A stretch of DNA of 64,000 nucleotides from Brassica napus (taxonomy: Eukaryota; Streptophyta; Magnoliopsida; Brassicales; Brassicaceae), in assembly GCF_020379485.1 (NCBI RefSeq), contig NC_063450.1:47520681-47584680 (forward strand). Reading direction: 5' to 3'. Each line of letters starts with the position of its first letter. The stretch's first letter is position 1. The notes beneath the pieces were generated by a model, which was given only the letters and a program-made list of their open reading frames with translations, ran no database searches and was not told where the DNA came from. Below, one piece after another: positions 1 through 9,800 of the stretch. The position numbers and the translations under genes were made by a program.

Positions 1-76
1 TGGAATCCCGAGACTGGCTCCCCGTACCACCACGACCACGACGCTGTCGAGGCCGGATCTGATCATCATGAGACCT
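1..76 (+). CDS. Possible 3' end of a transposon coding exon
   Basis: Frame 1 is open from the window edge and reads a His/Asp-rich stretch (WNPETGSPYHHDHD...) up to a GT at 77-78 that could be a splice donor. The sequence is more GC-rich than the AT-rich DNA that follows. It could be the end of an En/Spm (Ptta-type) protein exon, but too little is visible to assign it. Confidence 0.25.
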
Positions 77-78
77 GT

Positions 79-675
79 AAATTAAAAAAAATATATTTAA
101 TAAATACAGAAATATATAAATTATTATTTTTTTAAAAGTCTCAAATAATTTAATCACAAAAAAATATTTATAGATATTAAAAATATTTAATAAATATATA
201 AAAATAGTTCTAATAAAAAAAATAGTTTTAATAAATAAAAAATAGTTCAATAATTACAAAAAATAGTTTTAATAATATATATATATTAAAAATATTTTTA
301 AATCCCAAATAATAGTTTTTAATCAAAAAAAAAGTTGTATAGATATTAAAAAATGTTTTGTAAAATCCAAAAAATCGAATTTATATACAAAAAAAATTTT
401 GTAAAATCCAAAAAATCGAATTTATATAGAAAAATCGTTTTGTAAAATACAAAAATCGATTTTATATACTAAAATCGATTTTCTAAATACAAAAAAATAA
501 AAAAATTATAAAAAAATTATAAATCAATTCAACAAAATAAATTATTCAACCAAATCACAATTCTAAACCTATTATACAACCAAAAATCACAATCCTATCC
601 AATCACCTTAACAAAAATCTATCAAAACTCCACAAAAACCTAACAAATAGAATCTAAGAGAGTGGGATAGGGTGC
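79..675. other. AT-rich interior of the CACTA element with short repeats
   Basis: This is very AT-rich, non-coding DNA. Between about 345 and 495 a unit containing TTTTGTAAAATCCAAAAAAT followed by CGA and TTTATATA is repeated about three to four times with drift. No gene is seen. Confidence 0.5.
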
Positions 676-825
676 TTACATGATTTGTGTAAGAAAAGGG
701 GGAGATCGCCGGAGATATCGTCGGATTTCAGGGGGAAATCGCCGGAAAAAAAGAGAGTAATCGCGCAGAGGAAGAAGAGAGAAATGGGGAAGAAGAAGTG
801 GCTCGTGGTTATAAAACCTAGGGTC

Positions 826-1405
826 CGACGGACATTTTCCGTCGGAATTCCGTCGGAATTTTAATTTCAATTTTCGCGAAATATTTGCCCGGTAAAATGA
901 AAATATATGCCGAGGAAATTCCGACGGATAGTAAAGTATCCGTCGGAATTTCCTCGGAATATTCCGAGGAAATACCGAGGAACAAGTGTTTGGGGTTTCA
1001 AAACATCAATTTTTTTGGGGTTTTTCATTTGTTATACAATTGTAATGTATACCATTGAGGATTCTTTGTATAGATTAGCATAAACCATGAAATAACAAAT
1101 TTCAAAACTAATTGAAAGTATTCCCTATACCATTCATTAAAACGTATAAGTGTTTCTCTTATGTTGTGGGATTTCGTTCATACAATCGGAAAAGTGTTAA
1201 TTAAGGGGTAAGGAACAAATTTTAGACTTCATAAGTAACGTAAGACACTTAATAAGGGTTATGTAGGTGTTATTCAAACCGCAAAACGTTTTTTTCGGTT
1301 TACAACCCCTATTTCCTCGGAATTTCCTCAGACTATTCCGAGGAAACCCTTGTCTTCCTCGTAATTCCGTCGGAATATTCCGAGGAAATTCCGAGGAACT
1401 AGTGT
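826..1405. repeat. CACTA subterminal repeat blocks (inner copy)
   Basis: Two blocks (about 826-1000 and 1310-1405) of GTCGGAATTTCCTCGGAAT-type words in both orientations match those next to the 3805 terminus. They flank about 300 bases of ordinary AT-rich sequence. In CACTA elements such arrays are transposase-binding sites near the ends. Finding them 2.4 kb inside suggests either a long subterminal zone or a nested or rearranged element. Confidence 0.6.
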
Positions 1406-1429
1406 TTGGGGTTTCAATCTTTTACGTTT

Positions 1430-2145
1430 TTTTATAAACGAATCGATCGATGCGTTTGTTTAGAAAAACGCATCGATCGATCAGCAGATGGACGAAAGCC
1501 GTAAGAATGTGATCGATCGATTGGATTGAATAATCGATCGATGGAACAAAATCTGAAGCCTTCCTCGGAATATCCTCGGAAAATCTTGTATGTTTTTTTA
1601 TAAACGCATCGATCGATGCGTTTGTTTAGAAAAACGCATCGATCGATCAGCAGATGGACGAAAGCCGTAAGAATGTGATCGATCGATTGGATTGAATAAT
1701 CGATCGATGGAACAAAATCAGAAGCGTTCCTCGGAATATCATCGGAAAATCTTGTATGTTTTTTTATAAACGCATCGATCGATGCGTTTGTTTAGAAAAA
1801 CGCATCGATCGATCAGCAGATGGACGAAAGCCGTAAGAATGTGATCGATCGATTGGATTGAATAATCGATCGATGGAACAAAATCTGAAGCCTTCCTCGG
1901 AATATCCTCGGAAAATCTTGTATGTTTTGTTATAAACGCATCGATCGATGCGTTTGTTTAGAAAAACGCATCGATCGATCACCAGATGGACGAAAGCCGT
2001 AAGAATGTGATCGATCGATTGGATTGAACAATAGATCGATGGAACAAAATCTGAAGCCTTCCTCGGAATATCCTCGGAAAATCTTGTATGTTTTTTTATA
2101 AACGCATCGATCGATGCGTTTATGTGAAAAAACGCATCGATCGAT
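1430..2145. repeat. 166-bp tandem repeat, about 4.3 copies, rich in ATCGATCGAT
   Basis: The landmark TGCGTTTGTTTAG (TGCGTTTATGTGA in the last copy) occurs at 1451, 1617, 1783, 1949 and 2115, an exact 166-bp period. Each unit holds four ATCGATCGAT-type sites, including the pair GCATCGATCGATGC and ACGCATCGATCGATC, plus one TTCCTCGGAATATCCTCGGA word. Copies differ by only a few bases, so the array is young or homogenised. Minus-strand open frames across it are by-products of the repeat. Confidence 0.9.
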
Positions 2146-2239
2146 GGGTGTGCGAACAGAATTATAAGGCAAAACCCGACCTTTTTGGATCTAAACCTCA
2201 GAACTCTCATCCCCTCCGATTTCCCCTATAATTCGCCCC

Positions 2240-2839
2240 CACCCCCCCCCTTTTTCTCTCTCTATAATCATCCGATTTGAACAATTTTGGGCTCTATTCC
2301 CCTTGATTTTTCGAGCTCTACCTGGTTCCTACACTCGTTTTCACCCTAAGACAGGTATACTCCGCGAATCTCCACATTCTGAAATCGTGTTCTTGAGCAA
2401 TTTTTTGGGTTTTGTGTATTTCTTATTTCCGTGTTGATTCCTTGATCAAATATGCATGAAACAGATGTTTAAACATGGAATAGAACACAATTTTCTGTGA
2501 TCAACGAGTTTGTAACAGGATTTGAGATGATTTACGGATTGACAATTTTTTTGAATTTGGTTTTTTTTTATCACAACTCGATTTCGCTTTTCATTTTCAT
2601 GTTGCTTTGAGTTCTTAATTGATTATAACCATGTTGAGAGCAATGATTCTATTTTGTAGAGAATGAAGCGCACAAAAATGTCAGCAAAGAAGAACACACA
2701 AGAAGAGGGTTCGTCTCATCTGGAGAAGCAAAGGCCAAAGAAGTGGGATAAGTCTGAACCAGGAGCTACATTATCCTCGGGTAGAATACCTTTTACAAAA
2801 TCAGCAATCGCATCCACACAGTCTTCAGCCAAATTATAA
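2240..2839 (+). pseudogene. 5' end of an unidentified plus-strand gene, truncated inside the CACTA
   Basis: A pyrimidine-rich leader (about 2240-2352) is followed by a GT-AG intron (donor near 2354, acceptor TTTTGTAG at 2659) and an ATG at 2663. The protein starts MKRTKMSAKKNTQEEGSS and reads about 32 basic, Lys-rich residues. At about 2757 it runs into the antisense of the transposase-associated gene and stops at 2839. The TSS-intron-ATG layout looks like a real gene start cut off by rearrangement. I do not recognise the protein. Confidence 0.4.
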
Positions 2840-3360
2840 TCTGTTTTAATGCCCATCAATCTTGTAGCAGATGATAAAGCTGAATGACCATCTCTGCAAC
2901 CTTCGTACAATGGTTGCTTTCCAGCATCCAACATATCATAAAATCTCCTAGCTTCTGCATTGGGTAAATCTTCCCCTCTAAAATGATCATTTACCATCTG
3001 CTCAGTACCTACACCATAATCTACATCCGTTCTAATTGGTTCTTCTAATCTAACCGCTGGCTGAGGTTCGCTAGTACTACCATGTTCATAATCAGTTTCC
3101 CCATGATGATACCAAATTTTGTAACTTCGTGTAAACCCACTCAAATATAGATGAGTCCAAACATCCCACTCTTTAATAACCTTTCTATTTTTACAATTAG
3201 AGCAAGGACATCTTAACTTACCTGTTTTTGCTTCCGGTTGTCGGTGAACTAACCCCATGAATTCGGTTATACCTCGTTGGTATTCTTCCGTAAGCAATCT
3301 CGTGTTCGGATCCAAATGAGGTCGATCGATCCAAGAACGGAAATAATTTGAAGAAGACAT
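2716..3360 (-). pseudogene. CACTA transposase-associated domain protein, 3'-truncated
   Basis: This reads from ATG 3360 for 214 residues. The first 90 residues carry the Transpos_assoc (PF13963-type) signature: SWIDRP near the start, then a KLRCPCSNCKNRK zinc-binding cluster, a WTHLYLSGF motif and a YKIWYHHGE stretch, all typical of the N-terminus of En/Spm ORFs in plants. The usual linker follows up to FVKGILPEDNVAPGS. At about 2757 the frame crosses into unrelated sequence (the antisense of the MKRTKM gene) and ends 14 codons later. It therefore lacks the catalytic transposase region and cannot be autonomous as it stands. Confidence 0.8.
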
Positions 3361-3469
3361 ATTTTTTATGAATCAAATTCGTGTGTAAATAGAGTAAGAG
3401 GGAGGATGAAGATATGGAGTGAATGAAGAGGAAGAGGAGTGCTTGTTTATATAGATTAAATCCTGCCGA

Positions 3470-3780
3470 CATACCGAGGAAATTCCGACGGAATTCCGAC
3501 GGAAAAGGCTAGTTCGTCGGAATTTCCTCGGAATTTTGTAAAATCCCCCAACGGCTCTCCAACGGCTATAATATTTCCTCGGAATTCATCGGTTTTTTCC
3601 GAGGAACACATTTTTCCTCGGAATTTCCTCGGAATATTCCGACGGGCTGAGGTTTCCTCGGAATTCCGTCGGTATATTCCGAGGAAATTCCGAGGAACCC
3701 CAATTTTGTGTTTCCTCGGAATTTCCTCGGAAATTCCTCGGTATATTCCGACGATTTCATTTTCCGTCGGAATGTCCGTC
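3470..3780. repeat. CACTA subterminal repeats next to the terminus
   Basis: About 310 bases consist almost entirely of CCTCGGAATT, CCGTCGGAAT and their complements in both orientations, ending at the TIR (3781-3805). These are the expected transposase-binding arrays of a CACTA element. Confidence 0.8.
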
Positions 3781-3805
3781 AGAATACCGCTGTTTTCTTG
3801 TAGTG

Positions 3806-4293
3806 ATAGGATCCTCCCACTTAGGCTCGATGTTGTGCTTGAAGCAGTAGAAGTCAGCTCCGTGGGTTAACTTGCACGGACCCCTCATGTTATTGTACAA
3901 ACTGCAACCAAACCCTCTTCTTATTCACAACAATAACAACTAAAAAAAAGAACACGTGGCAAGATTAATGTAAAAGACTATAATAACCTCCAGAACTCCT
4001 CCGTCCTCGACAGAGGAGAAGGTGAAGACGGATCGCAAGGAGCTTCCCCAGGTCGTCTGCTTCGATTTAACGGAAGGATTATCGAACCAGAAGGTCCACG
4101 AATGCTCCAACGGATGCGATTCAGGAACCGCAGAGGATTCGTCTACCTCTCCGCCGGCGATCTCTCCTTCCTCGTTGTCATCGCCTTCCTCATGGTATCG
4201 ATCGATAGGTTGCTCTGCAGATTTAGCGTTGGATTCTTCAGTAGGAACAACAACAACAACAGGCTTGGGAGTGTCTTCTTCTTCAACCGCCAA
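3806..4293 (-). pseudogene. eIF4E: eIF4E (cap-binding translation initiation factor), 5' fragment broken by a CACTA
   Basis: Minus-strand exon 1 (4293-3988) encodes the plant eIF4E N-terminus: an acidic leader with [11 protein letters not shown] and EEGEIAGGE, then [14 protein letters not shown] with the conserved cap-site tryptophan region. An 86-bp GT-AG intron (3987-3902) follows. Exon 2 (3901-3806) continues with [15 protein letters not shown] and EPKWEDP, then meets the CACTA end in mid-exon. Other lesions: the initiator codon is TTG (4293-4291) with a TAG two codons upstream, and 7 extra bases near 4004-3998 shift the frame just before the FW motif. The remaining exons would lie beyond the left edge. 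It cannot make normal eIF4E. Functional eIF4E is used by potyviruses, so copy loss matters in Brassica. Confidence 0.9.
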
Positions 4294-5643
4294 CAAATGC
4301 TAATATGGACCACTTGGGTTCCAAAAAATCTGAATTAGACCCATCCCTTTTTTTTTTTTTTACATTTAAATTTAAATAGAAATCTAACTAAAATAACTAA
4401 AAAGTCTAAGGACTTAAACATATTTACTAACCTATGTCATTACTATTCTACCCAGAATCCGACCCGGTTTCAGACCCGAAATTCAACCCAACTTTAACCT
4501 AAAGTTTCTTATTCTTCCCCTTTTCTTCTCCATTATTAGTTCTTTCACCATAAAACAAAATCAAAAAATTTCTTCAACGATCCACTAATTTTCACTTTCT
4601 TATCTCAAATCGATCAATCCATAGAAAGATTTAGTCAATTATATATTATCCAAAATAAAATTTCATCTTTTACATACGAGATTCAAGATAAAGAAGAACG
4701 CAGAGTATTACTAGTACAACTAGTACAACTCCAACTAGTACAACTAGTACAACTAAAACGAGTATAACTAGTATAAATATATTAAGTATAACCTAGACGT
4801 TATTTGAGAAGTGATTTTCTTATGCGTCATCACTATGTTCATTATCACCAAAAAAAAAGATGACACGGCTTTGAGAAATTATGAAATGGCATTATAATTT
4901 CTTTTATTTATTGTTTTCAGCATATGAAAATGCTATAAAAGAAGATGATGTAGAACCAATAAGACATATTGGTCTAATCTCCTCCGGCTGCATGTGTCAA
5001 ATATATGAACAGTATATTTTTAATAATATTTGATTTGGATATTGATACGTTTACAAGTTGTATTAGTTATACTAGTTGTACTATTTTTCGGGAAAAATCA
5101 TCTTCATCTTTTTCTCTCGAGACCACAAAACTAGATGCAGAGCCAGAAAATTCTTCAACTATGGCTCTATAATGCAATTCACCGGAAAGAAGAAGGTGAG
5201 AGCGCTGACTACGAATAAGAACGACTCACCGGCGACGAACAAAAAAAGAAGAAGAAGGGTGTGTCCTTGTCAAATCCAACCAAGCGAGCTTGGAATTGCG
5301 AAAGAGAAATAGCATCTCAACCGGACTCTCAAGGTGGTCTTTTCCCGAAACCGTCAACGGATGCACCATCTCAGCCCGGTAATGAGCTCTATAAATCACC
5401 AAATTAACCCGAAGATCCTCTTTCTTATGAATTTTTTTAGTTTAAATTTACAGGTATTTTAGTCAATACTCGACACTAGTGTAAAACCACAATGCTTAAA
5501 ACATGATGCACATTTAAAACGTGATGCACATTTAAAACAATACTAAATAAAATACCAAGTAGTTGTACCAGTTTGTTAGTTATACCGGCTATAACATAGT
5601 TGTACTAGTTTTTCAGTTATACCCGTTTGTGCATATGTCTAGT
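4294..5643. other. Intergenic, with CTAGTACAA / AGTTATACT repeats
   Basis: This lies upstream of the eIF4E remnant and is AT-rich. At 4711-4780 a CTAGTACAA unit is repeated about six times; complementary AGTTATACTAGTTGTAC words appear at 5060-5085 and 5570-5635, and again right of the MULE at about 15200-15260. A short open frame (5076-5312) is Arg/Lys-rich and unrecognised; I do not call it a gene. The words may be parts of an older element into which the MULE inserted. Confidence 0.4.
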
Positions 5644-5652
5644 TACTAATAT
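5644..5652 (+). repeat. Left 9-bp target site duplication of the MULE
   Basis: TACTAATAT is repeated exactly at 14857-14865 on the other side of the element. Nine bp is the usual duplication length for Mutator elements. Confidence 0.9.
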
Positions 5653-6402
5653 GGGAGAATTGCCAAGTGTGACTCAAAACTTGGAGTAAAACCCAAAACA
5701 ATACCCCAACTTGGGTCAAAGGCAAAAGTAACCTAAAAGGCTATTGAAATTACAACTATCCCCTTGTGACCAAACAAAAAAACGGAATTCTTTTTACGTT
5801 TCTACCCCTCGCAAGTCGTCTGTTTAGACGACTTGAAAATAAGTCGTCCAGACGACTTAACTTAAAGTCGTCTGGACAGTTAGTCTTAAACATAATTTAA
5901 AAATTTTGTAAAAAATATTTTGATAAGTGAAAAATGGGAATTATGTAATTAACATATGTCTTAGGAGGTATAAATTAAGATATAACAAATTTCAATTGTT
6001 TTCAGCATAGATGAGTGAAAGTAGTGAGTCATGATATTCTTAAGTTTATGTTTCATCAACATATGTTGTAGTATTGTATGTGTTCTTAGGGTTAGATTTT
6101 GGAAAGCATTAAAACCGTTTTTGAAAATTTTTAAAATTACTTATGCGTGTTCATTTCTGTGTATAGTAAACACTATTTAAGTATAATTTGATTTTATAAC
6201 GTGGTTAGTTAGTTAATCTAGTCATTTTAGTTTAGGGGTTCATTTTAGGGTCTAGGACGACTTAATATTTTGTCGTCTGAAAACAGACGACTAAATATTA
6301 AGTCGTCTGTTGTACATTATCAGCCAGAATAAGTCGTCTAAACCGGACCAAACCTTAAAGTTTACCAATGTAATTTTAAAGCTAACCGGATTATTTACCC
6401 AA

Positions 6403-6410
6403 TATATAAG
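6403..6410 (+). promoter_or_regulatory. TATA box of the Ulp1-like gene
   Basis: TATATAAG stands about 30 bases upstream of a pyrimidine-rich stretch leading into the leader, and about 480 bases before the first ATG. Confidence 0.55.
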
Positions 6411-6559
6411 GTGATTTTTTTTTTTGTTTCATTTTTCGCGATATTCAGAAACCCTAACAGTTCTCTCTCAAAGGCGATTTCGAATTCCCACGATTTCCGA
6501 ACAAACCATCGTTCTCAACATCGGCTATCTATCTCACTTCATTCTCACCGTTGTCGCCG

Positions 6560-6790
6560 CAGCTTCTTCTAACCCTAGCGCCGCCGATTCCTCTAAACCC
6601 TAGCGCCGCCGATTCCTCTAAACCCTAGCGCCGCCGCTTCCACTATTTCCGAACAAACCGTCGCCCTCGCCACCGTGGTCACCAACGTTCTAAACACTAG
6701 CGCCGCCGCTTCTTCTAAACCCTAGCGCCGCCGCTTCTTCTCTGTAAACCTTAGCGCCGTTTCTCTGTAAACCCTAACGCCGCTAAGTCA
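6560..6790 (+). repeat. Telo-box-like tandem repeat in the Ulp1 gene leader
   Basis: Units of the form TAAACCCTAGCGCCGCCG followed by CTTC or ATTCC are repeated about six times with length changes. The AAACCCTA core equals the plant telo-box/interstitial telomere motif, which boosts expression of translation-related genes in dividing cells. The repeat lies in the inferred 5' leader, so it could act in DNA or in RNA. Confidence 0.65.
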
Positions 6791-6884
6791 TCAATCTCGA
6801 GGAAAAGATGAACATAAAACGTTGTCTCTATCAATTTACTCATTCTCACCGTTTCACGTTTATTTTTTCAGATCTATAACCGCA

Positions 6885-9800
6885 ATGACGAGTACTCCAA
6901 CTCCTTCTGCGACTGGAAGACTTGTAAGTAATTTAAGTCGTCTGGAAAGTCTTCCAACTGGACGACTTAGTAGATGACTTAAATATAAGTCGTCCATTTG
7001 GAAGACTTTCCAGACGACTTAATTATAAGTCGTCTACTAAGTCGTCTGGACTTATATTGTTGTCTTTGATTATTTTGCAGACAAAAAGGATGGATATTCC
7101 AGAACTCCCCCGTAGGTTATACACATCAGGGGAAGAACCAGAAGCCCACAATAGCATTTCGTATCATACGGATAACAGCAAGTTGCATACTGCTCTTAGG
7201 AAAGCTCTTACTGATGACGAATTTGAAGAGCTCAAGGAGTCGAGTTTGGGAGTTTTCATCAAGTTCAAGGAGCAGGGATTTGGTTGGGCTTCAAGGCTGG
7301 TTCACTACATGCTCAGTTTCAAGCTGGACATTAAGAAGAAGTATGAGATGTGGTCTCTCGTTGGTCCAGAACCTTTGAGGTTTTCACTGTTAGAGTTTGA
7401 AAACCTCACTGGTCTAAACTGCGAGTACATCGAGGACCTTGAGACACCAAAATGTGACGTTACCCCAGAGATGGTTTCTTTCTGGGGGATGCTGGGAGTT
7501 CATCTGGAAGCTGGGCCAACTACTGATCAGATAATAGCAGCACTGCAGAGATGCGGGGATTGGTCCAGGGAAGATCGCAAGCGGCTCGCGTACCTCTCCA
7601 TCTTCACTGGATTCATTGAAGGGAGAAAGTTTTCAACCGCTACACGATCTACTCTGGCAAGGCTAGTGATGGATTTAGAACGGTTTGAGAATTATCCATG
7701 GGGGAGAGTCGCATTTAAGGTGCTGATGGACTCTTTGTGGAACAAAGAAATTGCTGGCTGTTACACCGTGGATGGGTTTATACAAGTTCTTCAGGTCTGG
7801 ACGTACACAGCTATGCCGGAATTGGGTGCTAGTATTGGTGGTCCCAGAGCAGACAGTCCGTCTCCACCGATACTGGCTTACGAGGGCAGCAGAGGCCGCA
7901 GATCAATGAAAGCTGCTATCTTGAGTCAGGTATTTACTTCAATCCAAAAGACTGCGCAGACGACTTATTATAAGTCGTCTGGAAGGTCGTCCAGCTGGAC
8001 GACTTATCGGACGACTTAATTAAGTCGTCTGGAAAGTCTTCCATCTGGACGACTTATTAGACGACTTATTATAAGTCGTCTGGAAAGTCTTCCATCTGGA
8101 CGACTTATTAGACGACTTATTATAAGTCGTCTGGAAGGTCTTCCAGCTGGACGACATAGTAGACGACTTATAATTAAGTCGTCTATTTAGTATTTTTTTT
8201 CAAATATCTAACTCGATTCTTCTATTTACTGCAGACCCGCGTGATCAACTTTGTTGAGAAGGACATTAGTGAAATGTGGCCAAAATGGGACTCTGAGGTT
8301 GAGGACCTGCCCGCGGAGAACATCATTAAAGTCATGTATGAGCGGAGACCGTGGAAGTGGACCATGGATTGCTGGGAAGTCACTGGTACTAAGGTCAATA
8401 CAAAACCTAAGGTTGTGACTCCATCAAAGAAGGCCAAAGAGATGGTTGTGTTGGAGGAGGAGGAGGAGGAGGAGGAAGACAATCCAAGACCTCGGAAGAA
8501 AGCTCGTAAAGAGGCTCCTAAAGTGGCTAGTGAAGAGGCTAGAGAAGAGGCTAGAGGGGTGACCAGAGAGGAGTTGGAAATTATGTTCAAGGGCGTAGCT
8601 GACTGCATGAAAAAAGGGTTTAATAAGTGCATGAGGGAGTTTAGGAAGTTGTCCGATAGATTGGAAGCTGTGGAGAAGAAGGTTGGTGTCACCAATCAGG
8701 CTACCCCTCAAGATAAACAGCCTACCCCTCTTGCCAAAGAAACCGGGGGTAGAAACAAACAGGCTACCCCTCAAGATAAACAACCTACCCCTCATGCCAA
8801 AGAAACCGTGGTTAGTAACCAGCCTCCTCCTCATCAAACCAAACAGCAGCCTCCTCCTCCTCAAAAGAAACAGCCTCCTCCTCAAAAGAAACAGCCTCCT
8901 CCTCAAAAGAAACAGCCTCCTCCTCAAAAGAAACAGCCTCCTCAAATCAAAGAGGTTAGTATCAAATCCAGGGTTAACTAGTTGTCCAGACGACTGTAAA
9001 AGTTGTCTGGACGACTAGTTGACCCTGGACGACTTAAACGTAAGTTGTCTGGACGACTAGTTGACCACGGAAGACTTAATTTTAAGTCGTCCAGGTCCAA
9101 CTAGTCGTCCAGACAACTTTTGTTTAAGTCGTCCAGAGTTAACTTGTGTGCAACTTTTATTGCAGAGATGGTTGCCGGAGGATACAGCAACCGAGGCATT
9201 CTCGGTAAATAAGACCTCCAAAGAGATTGTTGCTGTCACTTCCACCGATCACCAACCGAGCCTCGCTTCCACCGATCAACAACCGAGCCTCGCTTCCACC
9301 GAGCCAAGCGATCCAGTTTCAGAACCGAGCCTGGTTGTATTGGACAAGCGTGCAAAGAGTAAAAGAGCGAAGAAACCTGCTCCCACTGTGAGATCTCCTT
9401 ATACGGCAGAGAAAAAAAAAGATAAAGTGGGAGCCTATAATCCATTTCCGCCAGTAAACAAAGATCGGTTGAAGGAACTCGCTGATTGGTTGAAAACTGA
9501 TCCGTAAGTGATTGCTTTACCCATAATAGCTTGATTTAGTCGTCCAAAACTGATTGCTTTTTTTGTTTGCAGTCATTATTTAACTAAGACCGAGGACAAA
9601 CCACGTACATCACCAACAAGGTGGTACCACTTCCTCCGGACAGCCAGAGGATGGCTGGAAGACTGCGTAAGTCTTCTGCACACGATTTAAGTCGTCTACA
9701 AAGTCGTCCAAGTAGACTACTTTCCAGACGACTTATTATAAGTCGTCTGGAAAGTCGTCTACTTGGACGACCACGTAGACGACTTATATTTAAGTCGTCT

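Larger units (their letters stand above)
1..3805 (-). mobile_element. CACTA (En/Spm) transposon, right part; left end outside window
   Basis: On the minus strand the element begins CACTACAAGAAAACAGCGG at 3805, the classic CACTA terminus. Behind it (3470-3780) come subterminal repeats built from CCGACGGAA and CCGAGGAAA words, which recur at 826-1010 and 1310-1405. A gene with a transposase-associated domain starts just inside (3360, minus strand), as expected for this superfamily. The bases next to the end (TAT on the minus strand) are the probable 3-bp target duplication. No second CACTA terminus is seen to the left, so the element runs past the window edge or is truncated. It lies in exon 2 of an eIF4E copy. 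Confidence 0.85.

Noticed and set aside
1764..2210. 148-codon minus-strand frame across the 166-bp repeat
   Set aside because: It arises because 166-bp units happen to lack stops in shifting frames; the protein text is repeated SID/RSM-type words with no domain.
4022..4338. Plus-strand frames opposite eIF4E exon 1
   Set aside because: Shadows of the eIF4E coding strand.
5076..5312. 78-codon Arg/Lys-rich plus-strand frame
   Set aside because: No homology recognised, no splice or promoter context, lies in repeat-rich DNA.
8424..8945. 173-codon minus-strand Leu/Arg-rich frame
   Set aside because: Antisense of the Pro/Gln/Lys repeats of the Ulp1-like exon 3.
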